NCBI GenBank assembly: GCA_018350325.1
Contig: JAEVLN010000001.1
Coordinates: 3,749,254 to 3,813,253, forward strand
Direction of reading: 5' to 3'
DNA: 64,000 nt
Origin: Globodera rostochiensis
Taxonomy: Eukaryota; Nematoda; Chromadorea; Rhabditida; Heteroderidae
Numbering within the stretch: position 1 is the stretch's first letter; every line of letters begins with the position of its first letter. The notes below the pieces were generated by a model. It saw only the letters and a program-made list of their open reading frames with translations, was not told the origin of the DNA and did no database searches. Made by a program: the position numbers and the translations under genes. Positions 1 through 12,930 of this stretch are shown here, piece by piece.

Positions 1-3000
1 AAAAGCAATGCGACGGACAAAGAAGCCTAAAAGTTTATCCAAATTGGTAAATCATTCATTCATTGTCCACTCGTTTTGCAAAGTTTTGTTACAATTAGGT
101 CAAAGTTTGCCTAAAAATCTTTTTGAATTTTATGCGTCCGTTTCCAGCGCCCCGGAAGGAAGCGGGCGGTCTCGCCGGCGGATGATTAATGTCCACGCCC
201 TCGGGGGACGACGGGGCATGGACTTTAAACTTGGCCAAATTAAATCCCATTGGGCGTGGTTTGCCCTCGAATAAAAAATGCTCCAAAAAGACTGCATTTC
301 ATGGCTCTCAATTTTTTAAAAGCAGTAAAAGCCTCCTTCCATTTTTGGAAAAGCTTAAAAAACAATAAAATTTTACGAAATTTTTTCCCCTTTGCGGTGG
401 TTTTTGTCCGTAAATCCCTTCACCCCCTAATCCCCCCCCCCCTCCCCCGCCTCCTTCACAGTTGGAGATCCCCCCCGGCACAATCTATTTCTGCCCTCGG
501 GGGTCCGAAAAGGCGACGCCTCCGGGCACTTTTTGCAAAAGTTTCGCCCTCAAACAATGCCCGGGGCAAAATCCTTAGCAAAAAAAAACTTTTTTTGCTT
601 TCCATCCGGCGATAAACAATAAATCTTCTTCAGGGAGCCTTCAAAAAGTCAGAAGATTGCGTTACAAACTTTTTTGTGTTAATCCAAAAAACATTTTAGC
701 CCTTCGGGGGAAATGTCTGCAATTTTTTAAATTTTTATGTGAATTTTAGAAAATTTTTTCGCTCAATTTCCGTCGTTCGTCGCTTTAACGGCCAAAAGCA
801 AATTATTTGCACATTTTCCATTTTCGACTCCAACGAATGATTTGGCACAACATCTGCGGCTTTCTTTGCTTTGTTGCGCCTGCGGCGTTTTTGCTCAGGG
901 GCCAAAATGTAAAAAAATTCCCCGGGGCAAAACGAATCACTTTTTGCGGGGAAATTCCGTCGACTTTCAAAAAATGTTCCCGCGGGTTGGATAATGCAAA
1001 TTTTGGCTTAGAAAATAAAAATGTCGCTTTTTTTATTTGCCCGAATTTACAAAAAATTTAAAAGTCTATTTAAAAATAGATTTAATTCATAATTCAAACC
1101 TTCAATTTTTGTTTAAATTATTTTTAATATAAATTCAATTTGTATTAATCCATTTTTGGCCATTTTATTTTTATTTGTTTCACCAAAATTCCGTCTTTTT
1201 CCATGGCTTAGTCACGAGTTTTAGCGGCGTTTGGGCGTTATTTGTGTCCCCTCCGATTTTATTATTCGGAAAGGGTACAAAAAGAAATGAAAAAAAAGAA
1301 TCGTTTGATTTTTGTTGAATCATTTTCATCCTTTTGTGGAAGAAAACATTTAAAATTATTATTTGTTACTTTACATTTTATTTATTTTCAAATCTATACA
1401 ATTTTTTCCCAAAACAAACAAAACTAAAAAAAGTTTCATTGAGAGAGTAAAAATTGTTTATTTTATCGCCCCCATTTTTTTGAGCACATAAAAATCGTTT
1501 TCTTTTCACAATGAATGGCCTTTGCCCCCCGGGGGATTTGTGCAGAGTCAGCAGATGCACAAAAAAAGGGGGAGGGGGGGGGGGAGGGATTATTCCCCTT
1601 TTTTTGAATGTCCGCCCGTCCGTCCGAAACTTTTAAATTTTTGGGGTTTTTAACTTTTAAATTTTTGGGGTTTTAGGCGGTAAATCCATCCTTTGTCCTG
1701 AAAAACGCGCATGGTTTTAGTCTGAGAATTTTGTCAAAATAATTTCAATTCCTTCCATTAAAATTATAATAAATTTTCATAATTCACCACACAAAAGCAG
1801 CAGAGAGGCCCCCTCCCCCCCTCCCCATCCCGTCCTGTTTTACGAATATTTATATTTTACCCCCCCCCCCCCCCCCCCACAAAACAATGAAAATCATTGT
1901 GCCCCCCCCTCCCCCCCCCCCCCCCCCCCCTGCCACTCAATCAATGCACAAAAACACATTTCCCCCCCCCCCCCGTCCATCCACTTGAAGATGGGTGGAT
2001 GTGCATAATCACTTCATCTTCATCCCTTCCAAAATGTGTTCGTTCATCTTCCTCCATCATCCGGTCCAATTCCCTCCCCCCCTCCCTTCTGTTCTTCAGC
2101 GTTCAAAGCTCCCGTTTTCTGATCAGTGATCAGTGCAATATGTTATTGAACGGCCACCCACACGCAAATGAATCCTTTCTTTGAATTGTTCATTCAGCGC
2201 GGCATTTGCGGGGGCGGGGAGGAATGCGGGGCCGGCGCGGGGATGGCCCCGATTTGAATTCTTTCCCACCACAATTCATCTTGCGCCGCTATTCATTCAT
2301 TCATTACACATAAAATCGGTACAATAGGAGGGATTTGAATGGGATAAAATGTTTCTTTCCCTTTTCGAATTGAAATTTTCTCTTTTGGATATTTTGTCGC
2401 CGTTTCCCGTCGTTAGAAAATGTAAAAATTCGAATCGGTTGGTTTTGCTGTCCGCGAATTTGTATTATTTGTATTGGGGGAGTTCGAAACGTCCCCGCAA
2501 CATTTTGTGGATTTTATTGCCCTTTTCCTTCTTTTGCTTTTGCCGCCCCCCCCCCCCCAAATTTATTGCCTTTCGTCCCCTGCGCACGCCATCAAATTGC
2601 GGGGCATTCGATTCGACCTTTGCACGACGGACGGACGCTTTTCTCCTCCCCAACTCCCCCCCCCCCCGCCAACTCATCGAAATTCGAACGCGGAGGTTAA
2701 AAGTCGGGGCCCATTTGAACGGAGCAATTTTTCGAAATTGGAAGGAATTTTGCGAAGTCCACTCGAGACTTTGTCCATATGAATACTTCGATCGATGAAA
2801 GACGACGACACGATATTTTACGCCATAAAAATAAATTGTTAGTATTGTGCCGAAGAACATTCACTAAACATAAATTGAGTAAATAGCACGACTAATTTTC
2901 ACTCAAAAATAAAACAGCCCGAGGCATCCTTTGGCCTAAGGCATTTCAAGAGCCTAAATGCTTCAGACAAGACAATGTTTCAGTTAGGGCAGTACGCAGA

Positions 3001-4539
3001 GATATAACCGGATTCCAAAACATATCCGGGACTCGGAAACCGGTTACATCCCGGGTAGTACGAAAGCCGGACTGGGACTGAAATTCCCATTTTGTACTGG
3101 AATTTTGGTCCCGATTTTTCAAAATTCCTTTAAAACTTCCTTATATGGCCCGGTTTTTACCAATCGTTTTTTTGCCCATTATAACCGGCACTTTTTTTTA
3201 GTCTGGTCTCGTATTGCCCTAGGTTCAGCGAAGAGTCAGTCTTTTGTTTCTTTATTCTCCAGAAAGTGTTATATTATCAAAACAAAAAGAAATTCCTAAC
3301 ATAAAAATGATCACTTTATTATCATATCAGCAATCACTCCGCCCGATAAGCCCCCCAATTTACCCCCCCCCCCCCCCCCGCCATTAGCGCCTCGCTTTTC
3401 TCGCAAAACTGGATGATTTGGTGGTTATTGTTGTTGTGGCTGTGTGATTGAAGGCTTTCTGCCCGTCCATTCATCCAATTATCCCTCCCGCCCGCCCATT
3501 CATTCGCGCCCATTTTGGCGTTTTGTTTGCTTTTGCGATCATTCGACGGCCAATTTCCCCCCCCCCCGCCGTTTTTTTGTTGTTGCGAATCGCCACGTTC
3601 CATTCAACGGCAAATCACTCAAAATGATTGAACAATTGACGGGAAAATTGGGTACTTTTGAGTTCGGTGTTTGTTTACTCTTCACATTTTCAAACTTCTG
3701 TTTTGTTGTAAAATTGGATTATGTGCAATTTTGAAAATTCTTACTTTTAGGAGGATTTTATAAATGTGAAAATAATTCATAAATATTTGATTAATTCTCA
3801 ATTTTTTCTTTGAGTTTGGCCAAATCTTTGCCCAATAATTGTGCCAATTTCGGCTTAGCCAACAAAATGCCATGCGGGCGCCTTCTCACATTTCATTGGG
3901 AACGCCGCGGTGTCCAATTCTCCGAATGTTTGGCCCATTAATTAGTGGGCTGCCATGAATTTTATCGTAATTTATACGTCCCAAGCATTTTTTGCTGAAA
4001 TATTTTTTGGCGGCAAACATTTGGCCAAAGAGAAAATCTTTTCATTTTCGCTAAAAATAATATTTGAAACATTAAATAATATTTAACTTTTGAAACAAAA
4101 AACAACAAATTCCTTTTAAATAAATTGTAAAAATAAAAAAAAGTCCTCCGCTTTCTTCGCCATGGCCCCGTCATAATTTTAGCCAATTTCATAACATTCG
4201 CATCGATTTTATTTGCCGAAGATTGTGTGGATTTTCATTTTTTGTTAAATTATTATTTTTGCGTTAAATCGGTGCATTTTAAATTAAATTTCTTAAAATT
4301 TGGGTGGCCTTTGCAATTATTCATAAGACAAGTTAATTAACAAAATGGCCTTGTCCCAAATTTGTCGGAGAAACGCCGCGGGGGGTAATGGGCGAACACA
4401 TTTTGTGAACGCTACGAAATCAATTTTCACCTTTTTAAAAAGGAAAAACGAATTAAAAAATCAAAATCAAAACCAATTTAATTTATTTTATTTAATTAAG
4501 CGTATTTCTCCAAAAATGTATTATAATAACAATACGTTG
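1..4539. other. Gene-poor AT-rich region with poly-C tracts
   Basis: I see no supportable gene here. Open frames are short and low in complexity, and many are created by poly-C or poly-G runs (for example 1861-1879, 1900-1930, 1963-1974, 2547-2559, 3363-3379). No conserved protein motif or consistent set of phased exons was found on either strand. A segment at about 2990-3200 is rich in CCGG and CCGGG words and resembles other degenerate GC-rich patches in this window (about 40450-40620 and 42010-42190); it may be a decayed repeat. Confidence 0.6.
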
Positions 4540-5023
4540 ATGACGCCGCTTCGATCAGCGCTAAAAATAAATGGGCACAGCACAAAAAATCAGGTAAAAT
4601 TTAATTAAAGTTAGAAAAGTATTAAACAAAATTTAAATTAAATTAATTTGTTTTAGGCGTTGACCAAAAAACCCAAATTTGGCAGAACCTCGCGCATTTA
4701 CATCGAAATTTGCTTGATAAACTATTTCACAGGCTCAATTTCCGGTGTTGGCCTCTGATCTGCCGTTGATTACAGCCGCGCACCAATCGATGCCGACGCC
4801 GTCCACCTCCTCCTCGTCGGCTGTCACTTTCGCGGCCGGCACTTTCAGTGACGACGACCGATTGGCCTCGGCTGATCAGCCGCAACAGAACATTTTATGC
4901 CTGCCTAATCAGCACGATATGGTGATGATGAACAACGGCAAAAAAAAAGGCCATAACAATGGAAATGGAACAGCAGAAGCCACCACAAGCAACGGCGGAG
5001 TGCCATCGGTAGATGCTGCGTAG
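4540..5023 (+). CDS. Small hypothetical protein, two exons
   Basis: The model is ATG at 4540, exon 1 4540-4593 (18 codons ending at a CAG|GT donor), and exon 2 4733-5023 after a TTTCACAG acceptor. Both boundaries are phase 0, giving about 114 residues. The protein is low in complexity, with a Ser/Thr stretch (TPSTSSSSAV), Asp- and Gln-rich parts, and an Asn/Gly/Thr-rich end. No domain is recognised. It ends 100 bp before the Ras-like gene on the same strand, so it could be the tail of a longer upstream gene or an operon partner. The tail is followed by GATC-rich sequence and AATAAA near 5052. Exon 1 is weakly supported. Confidence 0.4.
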
Positions 5024-5123
5024 ACGAAGATAATCGATCGATCAGAGTGATCAATAAAAATGTTGATCACTTTTGATGCCAAATGAAATTATATGCAAAA
5101 GCAAATGAACTTTAATTTAAAAA

Positions 5124-6577
5124 ATGTCCAACATTAAGTTGAGCAAAAAATTGGCACAAAAGTGCCAACAGCATCAACAGACGCCACTTCGATTGGTAAT
5201 GATCGGCTCCGGTGGGGTTGGCAAGTCGGCACTGACAATTCAGGTCAAACCCTGTGATTTTTCTGGAACTTTCTGGGCATAAAATTTTAAATACACACAA
5301 AAGTGAGTAAAATTGGTGCGTTCAGTTTGTCCAACAATACTTTGTGCCCGACTACGACCCGACCATTGCGGATTCGTACACAAAATGCTGTTTTGTGGAC
5401 GACGCACTCTACAAAGTGAACAACAAATTGAAATTGAAATTTGCTCTAAAACTAAAACCAAATGAGCAGAACAATTTTGCAACTGCGCCGGTTTCTGTAC
5501 CTTTTCTTAAATGTCGAAAACCCCCGGTTTGGTTAAAATGTCCGTAATAAACCCGGCCCCTCCCGAATTTTGTTTAAAATCCCGCTAATCCCGCGCTTTA
5601 CTCTAATAAAAAGGTGCCGCCACTAATTATCAGACGACCGAATATTTTTTCAGATCGAAGTGCTGGACACTGCTGGCCAGGAAGAATATGCGGCCATGCG
5701 GGATCAGCACCTTCGATCGGGGTGAATGAATTTTTGTTTTGGAATTCAAAATAATTAGCAAACATTTATTTTTCAACCCCCCCCCCCAAAAAGCGGAGTT
5801 TTAAGGGTTTATTTTAGAGTATACGGTAATTTTTGTTTCCATATTTTTAAATATAAATATTTTGAAATTTAAATGGCGCAGAAAAAACTAAATTCTATTC
5901 GCATTAAATAATAATTTTTTTCGTAAAGCGACGGCTTTCTGCTGGTTTTTTCGGTGACCAATCCCCAAAGTCTGGACTACGTTCTCCGACTTCGAAAGAT
6001 CATCGAACGGCTCAAAGATCGTGATCACTTTCCGATGATGTGTGCAAATAATCTTTCAATTTTAATATTATTAAAAATGAATTTTAATAAAACATTATTT
6101 GTAAGCCTCGTCGGCAATAAAACCGATTTGGAGTCACAAAGGCGCGTTTCCCGGACGGAGGCAGAAAATTTGGCGACTCAACTCCAACTGACGTATTTGG
6201 AATGTTCCGCAAAATATCGACACAATGTTGATCAGGTGAAAATGTATTCAAATGAATATTTAAATAAAAAATTTAACTTTTAAATTAATTCCTTTGAATT
6301 TGTTCCATTTTAAGATTTTCCATTCATTGATTCGACAAATTCGTCAGTTCCGTTACGTCGAGCGACGGTGTAACGGAACAAACGCTAATTGGACAGAGGT
6401 CCGGGAAAGACCTTTTTTTAAATATTTATTTAATTAATTAATAATTTCCACGCCATTGAAAATTAATGTTTAAAACATTTTCAGTCCTTTGAAGAAACCG
6501 ACCAGGGCAATCAAAAGCGGCCAAACAAACGGCGGGAAGTAAAGAAGAAAAAGGAGAAAGTCTGTCGAATTCAATGA
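5124..6577 (+). CDS. Ras-family small GTPase, M-Ras/R-Ras-like
   Basis: Membrane-anchored GTP/GDP switch of the Ras family. Seven phased exons: 5124-5243, 5326-5415, 5654-5721, 5929-6039, 6106-6235, 6315-6398, 6485-6577 (about 201 aa). All G motifs are visible: P-loop GSGGVGKS, switch [14 protein letters not shown], switch [18 protein letters not shown] for guanine and ECSAK. The switch [10 protein letters not shown] string and a late IRQ segment resemble M-Ras/R-Ras more than classical Ras. The C terminus is basic (KKKKEK) and ends CRIQ, a CAAX box whose final Gln suggests farnesylation (inference). The ATG at 5124 gives a short N-terminal extension before the P-loop. The 5422-5653 intron contains a C-rich degenerate patch. 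Whether it is orthologous to a particular nematode ras gene cannot be told here. Confidence 0.93.
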
Positions 6578-7258
6578 CAAAAAGGAAATTTGAATAAATT
6601 TTTCTTGTAATTATCATTCATTAAATGCTTCTTTGACATTAAATGTACCGACAAAAAAAAAAGATAGCCCGAATCAACACAACATCAACAAACAGAAGAA
6701 AAGATATGCGCAAATCATTCGGCGGGGGAAACAAACATTTTATAAAATAAATAATTATTGAAAGTGTTAAGCACCGACCGCCTCAATGGGACACAAAATG
6801 TTGTAGCAACCGCGAACAAAAGTGTTAAGGTGAAAGAAGAAATTGTTGCTGGGACCAATTGAAAATGAATGGGTAAGTAAAATGTTTGGGTGCAAACGGA
6901 AAGCCGCGCGCGTCCAAACGACGACAGAAAAAACAAAAAATTGAATTTAATTCGAAGCCGTTGGACGCGCGAAATATAAAAAGGAGGAAATTAATGGGGA
7001 CTTCTTACTTCTTATAATCTCATTTTTATGAATTTAGTATTTTTGGTTTTGAGACCCGCCCCCATGCAGCACGCATTTGCATGCCCGCCTGCTCTAAAAG
7101 CGAGTGCAAGATGCTTTATAAATTACATGCAATGAGTGCTGCGCTGCATGCACGAGAGAGGGGCTCTTAATCAACGTAAGTATCGAAAATTATTAATCCG
7201 GTCCCTATTAACGGAGTGGTAAATGATATAATTCCGCTTTTTTGGCAACAATTCAAAC
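6578..7258. other. Intergenic region between convergent Ras-like and PAM genes
   Basis: Both flanking genes end here (Ras-like on +, PAM on -). The sequence is AT-rich. A short patch at 7060-7150 has repeated GCATGC and TGCATG words. No gene is supported. Confidence 0.6.
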
Positions 7259-10200
7259 TTAAAGCCCGGACTCCCTCTGCCCCGCGCCGCCTTCCACAGT
7301 TTCGGGTGGCGGCATTTTGCTCTTCTCATCCGGCTCGGCATCGCTTTCTTCACTAATCAGTTCGTCCTCGTCAAGCAGTTCAAAGGTGCGCAACGGCTTG
7401 AAACCCTGCGGAAGTTAGTTTATGAAGCGTAACGACTTGATTAGTTTGTTGAAAACACTTTTTTTTTTCGATTTTTTCTCACACCCCCGCCCCTTACCTT
7501 TCTGTCCAGCGCGTCTTGATCGCCCCGGCCGCAATAACAGCGCCAAATCAGGAGGAAAAGAGCGCAGCAGCCGCAACACAACACCAGTAGCAGCATCAGC
7601 GCGGAGGAACCGTACACGAAATCGCTGTAATGGCTGAAGCGACGAATTCCGTCGGCAAATTTGCGGTCGGAAAGGGCTAAAAACAAACAAAAAATGACTA
7701 TTAGCAGTAGATCATCTCTGTAAGGAGCTAAAAGGCCCATTTGTTGGACAGTTACAAATTCATGAAAAACAAAAAAACAAATTATTTTGACCGCTTTTCG
7801 ATGATGTCGAATGTTTTGAATGCATTTCCCTCTCACTGTCAGCAGTAACAGCAGAAGCATTGGCCGTTTCCGATTGGATTTCCAGCGACCACAGCACGCC
7901 TTCCCCGTTGGCAATCTCTCCAACATAAATCTGCGAATTTCAACAACAAAAAAATTTGTTGTTTAAAGAAATCTTAAATATATTTTCAGATTTTTAAAGT
8001 TTGTTTTGTTATTAAATCCCCCCCCCCCCCCCCTCAACCTGTGGGCCCCAACAGCGCAAAACGTGCGGCAGTCGAAAGGGTTCGGATTGTCCACGGAAAG
8101 CGTATTGAATTTGGGGCCGCGTTGCGTTGGCCAAAACGGCTTGCGGCACGACATAAATTGCAATTTCCTGGGCTTGGCCGGATTGAGTGAACATTGGCGT
8201 GCCGGGAACGAATAACAAACCGACGCCTGGGGGGGGGGGGTGGGAAAGAATGTTTAAAAATTAAACTTAAATTTTCTAAAAATATTCGCCACCCGTGTGA
8301 TAATGTGCCGAATAAACGCTGGGAAAAAGGTCGGCACGGCGCACTTCGAAGCGCGGCTCGCCCCGCTCGTCAAACGTTTGCACGCGTCCGTTCTCGCGGT
8401 CAGCCACAAAAACGCGCCCGCCGCGTTCGTCTAGCGCAATGTCATGCGGCAACGAAAACTCGCCGAGGCGAAGCTGTGCCGCGTAACGCGTGACGCCGTG
8501 CCCAAATTGGGCCAGGAATTTGCCGTCCGCCGAGAATTTGACAACCTTTTTTTGTTGGGTTACAAAAATATCAAAAAACTTGGTGCGTACTCTGTTGTTG
8601 CAATATCCGTCCGCCACGAAAATGGTGCCGTCCACGCTGTGAACAGCGACCCCGGCGGGCTAATTAAAAAGCATTAAACAATTTAATAAACAATCAACCA
8701 ATTTTGTACCTTGCAGAAATGTGCATGGTCCGAACCGGGCACAAATTTCTCGCCCAATGCCCAAATTTGCGTCAATTTCTTGCCCGAAATGCGCCATTTG
8801 ATAACCTTAAAATTTTTAAAATTGTAATATTTCATCTAATCTTCCAAAAATCGTTTTGCATTCGAAAATGGTCGTCGTCTCACCTGATGAGAGCCCACGT
8901 CAGTGGTGAACACGACGGTTTCTGCAGTGCCGCCGACGGCACCGGTGCCCTCCACAAAAATGCCGTGGGGCAAATAGAACAAATCACGCCCGAATTTGGC
9001 CAGCAATCGCAACTTTCCCCCTGGCCCATTGTCCTTTCGGGCCACTAAAATCACCGAACGCCCGATGGGTTTGTGCTCAGTCAGTCGATTTTCTCCATCG
9101 AAAGTGCTAAAAATGGAATTTTGCCATCATTAAAATAAATATAATTTCCTAAATTGAAAAATACCCTTCAAGACAATTCATCATTTGAGTCTTTCCACTT
9201 CCATTTATATTTTATTTTGCATCAATTTTTCGTTGCTTAAAAATGATTTAAATTAAAATAGGCATAAAACGACGAATCAATAATATTTAAATCCAAAAAC
9301 TGTGAACTTTTTTTGAATGGATTTGGCCAATCGAATTTTGTCCCCAATTTCTTCAATTTTCGCTCACTTTGCGTCCCACACGCGTCCCGCCCTGTGCAGA
9401 ATCCACAAATCGCCACTGTGCCGTTCCACCGCCAACCCGGCCACCTGTGATTAATTAATTCATTTGTTGTGATTCAAAACATTATAAAAAGATTAAAATC
9501 AATTAGAAAATGCTCTCTTCACCTGGCCCAATCGTTCGCCTCCAAGCGCGGTCAGTCGCTCGCGTTCCACAACGCCAAAGGCGCGTGCGCTTTGATGTGC
9601 CGTGTGCTCCCAATCCGCATGAGTCGGTAACAGAGTGAAGCCGTCTAATAGTGAGCAGTGAGTGATGTCCCGTCCCTTTTCTTCGGACGGTTCCGGAGTC
9701 CAAAAAACGTTTCAAAAATTTTCGCAGTTCCAAAGCAGTTTCGGAACTGGAACCGATTCCGGACCGGACATCACTGCTATTGAGGGTGTTTTAAAAAATG
9801 AAATGTTTGGGTCTTTGGACCTTTTCAAAACGCAATTGGATACAAAGTTTAAAGTTTAGTCATAACCAACCGTTCGGGTACTCCTTCATCCCGTCGGGTG
9901 ACTGATCACCGAAACAACCGGCGCCGTAGGGGAACGGGTCCGCAGCGACGGCGTCCCAATAGAACATCATGTAGAAGTTGCACATCTTTTGAGAACGGTA
10001 AAAATTAAAAAAGAATTTTTTAAATTTTTTTCCGCCGGCCTCGCCAATTTTTTTCTTTTGTTGGTGGACTCTAACCCCATTTTTTCTGAACGTTCCTCAA
10101 AGATATTCCCCTGATCTCCTGTCCCATTCTTACTTCGTTCATTCCCATGCTGCCCATCGGCACAATTTCGTGCTTGTCACTGGAGTCATAGCGGCACGTG

Positions 10201-11658
10201 CCGGCCATAAAATCGCCTTTGGAAATCACCAATTTACCTGAAAAATAAGCTTTAAACAAACGATTCAAAAAAACTGATCAACATTTCAATAATACAAAAT
10301 GAACACTTTTTGTTGCTTTCGTTTTTTGAGGACCTGGATTATCGCGGGGCTGAAACAGCTGTGGCCATTGGGGATTGCGTTTGCCAATTTGGTACCATTC
10401 ACCGTCCGACTTCTTCACATAAGCGGACACCATTCGGCCCATCTGGTGGGTGTGCGTTCGAAAGCTTTAAAATTGGGATTAAAAATAGCGAACAAAAATG
10501 TGGACTAAAAAATGTTAATTATTTTAAATTTCGTAGCCTCACCCAAACTCAAAATAAATAATGAAAACTCACGCGAAAGGGTACAGCTTCGTGTCCGAGT
10601 TGTACGTGCAGCTCATGTTGGTGAAGAAGGCGGCATGGCCGGGCAAAATAGAGTCGCCGCTGAGGAAAAGGTAAACGCCGGCCAAGAAGCGCGACTTTGT
10701 CGACGACAAATGCAAAGTGAGGCCTTGGAATAATTTAATAATTAAATTTTAAAAAATGAATAAAAATTACCAGAAAAGTCGCGCACATTTCCGGCAAATT
10801 GTTTGGCATAATGAATTCTAAAAAATGTCAAAACAATTTCAAGGCAAAAATTTGTGAGTTTTCTCTTCAACATACTGTAAGACGACGTACTGTACCGGGT
10901 CCCCCTCATTTCCAATGGCAAATGACACGTCTTTCGGTAGTTTCAGAGATGGCGCATTTCGGGCCTAAATTCAACCGAATTAAAATGTTTAAAAAAACCC
11001 ACCAGCATTCTATTTTTTAGAAAAAAATAAAATAATTTATTCTTAAATTTAAAATCTAACAAAAAAAAAACAAAAATTGTTTTACCCATGCGTAAAGAAT
11101 GTGCGAACCGCCGTCGCCACACGTGGCCATTCCCTGCCAAAAGTTTCTGTCCGTATAGGCGGGGGACGAGCAGCCGTAAAGAAGCCTTAAAATTGCAAAA
11201 AATCAAAAATTTCCCCCATTTTTGGAGTTAAGCCTTATTACATGTGATGGACACGTTCGGCATGAGCGAATGGTTCGAATTCAACTAAACATGAAAACAT
11301 TTACCAAACATTCAACCTTTTTGAGTTTGGGGTTCTGATAGATTTTTTGAAAATTAATTTTTAAGCTAACATTTTAAAAATCCAAAAAATATTAGGATTT
11401 TAAGACAAAAACACCGTTTTTTGTTTACCAATGTATCCGGACTCGGCTTTGACCGCCACCGCCACATAATCGTCGTCTTGTGACGGGGTATAGCCCTAAA
11501 GTTTTTGTAAATTTTATTAATTTTTAATATTTGACCTGAATTTGAATGTCAAAACGCTTCAACTCCTCGCTGGGCAACCTCCGTACGGAAGCCGCGGCAG
11601 AAAATGCGACCAAAATGGACAATAGAAAATGTGGAAGAGGGCTCGAAAAACAGCGCAT
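7259..11658 (-). CDS. Bifunctional peptidylglycine alpha-amidating monooxygenase (PHM-PAL, membrane-anchored)
   Basis: Makes C-terminal peptide amides in the secretory pathway: PHM hydroxylates the glycine using copper, and PAL cleaves it. The start at 11658 gives a signal peptide (MRCFSSPLPHFLLSILVAFS). PHM follows, with HHMLLYGC (11228-11270 joined to 11090-11190), IHYAKQF (about 10800), HTHQMG (10430-10470) and NEMCNFYMMFY (10130 joined to 9960-10000); these match the known CuH and CuM copper ligands. PAL has NHL-like blocks: VAGLAVERHSGDLWILHR (9380-9450), FYLPHGI (8960-8980), DGTIFVADGYCNNRV (8590-8635), LPHDIALDE and VFVADRENGRVQTF (8360-8460). A transmembrane helix at 7540-7610 and an acidic tail ending ESGL (stop at 7259) show an integral membrane form. 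Introns are short; one at about 9640-9870 holds a hairpin. Fused PHM-PAL is the usual animal arrangement. Confidence 0.95.
9647..9781. repeat. Imperfect inverted repeat (hairpin or MITE-like) in a PAM intron
   Basis: The left arm (9647-9675, AATAGTGAGCAGTGAGTGATG then TCCCGTCC) pairs with the right arm GGACCGGACATCACTGCTATT ending at 9781. Inner words TTCCGGAGTCC and GATTCCGGACC extend the symmetry. The element is about 135 bp and lies wholly in an intron. No transposase is present. Confidence 0.7.
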
Positions 11659-12930
11659 GGCATCGATGCCTGTGAAAGTTAACATTTTTTACTTTTTTAA
11701 TGAAGGCATTTCTTGCAAGTCAAAAGACACAAATTTTCAAAAACTATTTTTGTTGGGCCTTTATGGGGTGTGGCATCTGCTGGTATGGCATATAAATTTG
11801 ACTTGTTTAAGCACCAGACTGGAGGCAAAAATGTATTTAGGCAGCTGCCCAAGAAATATTATTAGATAACCAAAGGCAAAAGCCTTTTCAGGATCAATAA
11901 AAGCGGAAAAAAGGGATTTCTGTTGAATTTGCTTTGATAGAAACACCGAAAAATAGAACATTTTATAAAATTTGACGTTAAAAGAGGGGGGGGGGCAATA
12001 GGTAATAAGTCCATTACAATATGAATTTGGCCAATAAATAAATCAATAAATAAACGGAGATTTGTCAGCCCAATTGCAATTGTGTGTTTGTTCCATTTTT
12101 AATGCATTCTGACAGAGGTAAGTTTGGTAAATTAGTGAATGGATTTGGGAAAACGATGGAAGGAAGGAAAGTACATAATTTGACATATAAGTGGAGACCG
12201 GGAATTGGAAGGGGACAGAGAGGGAAGAACTTTCAGGTCAAATTCTTCCCTTTGGCATTTGAAAGTGCAAAAGGAGAAAATGCCAAAAGGGGCGTCACTG
12301 AATGGACGGCAAAAAAGAAAGGGAATTTTTTTTAATGTGCAGATTTTCCTGGTTTTTTGCGCAGAGCTCAGAAATAAAATGGCCAACACTTTTTAACGGA
12401 TAACGCTCAATTTTGGTTAATAAAATTATTTTAAAAAATCACCGCAAAAATCGATGTTTTCAAAAAGCTCCAAATTCCACAAAATTTTGTTTAGAGTAAG
12501 CGGGGGTAACTAGAGGAATGTCTGCAAAATTTTGTCGCGAAATACAACCGCGGAGTCGTGTTACATGGCCTTAAAAAAATTAGCAAAATTCAATGGCCGG
12601 GATATAGTGTCTAACATCGCTCTGTCTGCCGCGTCATTAGAGTTTGTCTGTTAATTTGTTTAAATAGTTTTGGCGTTATGATTTGCACAAATGAATAATT
12701 CACTTTTTTTATTTTGTGAGAAAATGGGGGTAAATTTGGTAAAAAAATTCCACGTTTTATGGGGAAAACGAGTTAATTCATACAGATAGACAACAAAATT
12801 CTATACAAAACCACTTTTGAAGTATCCGAGAAGGGGCCTATTGAAGGGGATTTGATCCTTTTCATATTCCGATATGAAATTTCATTTATTTGCATCATTA
12901 AAAGTTAATTTTTCAAAAGATTTTTGCGAC
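11659..12930. other. Intergenic region between divergent PAM and SREK1-like genes
   Basis: PAM reads leftwards and the splicing factor rightwards, so both promoters should lie here. The sequence is AT-rich, with one poly-G run at 11986-11995. I recognise no core promoter element or RNA gene. Confidence 0.55.

Noticed and set aside
2349..2860. 150- and 131-codon frames on opposite strands
   Set aside because: They overlap each other, contain poly-C derived proline or glycine runs and show no family motif or splice signals.
8836..9054. Plus-strand frames across 8194-9048
   Set aside because: These are shadows of PAL exons of the PAM gene on the minus strand.
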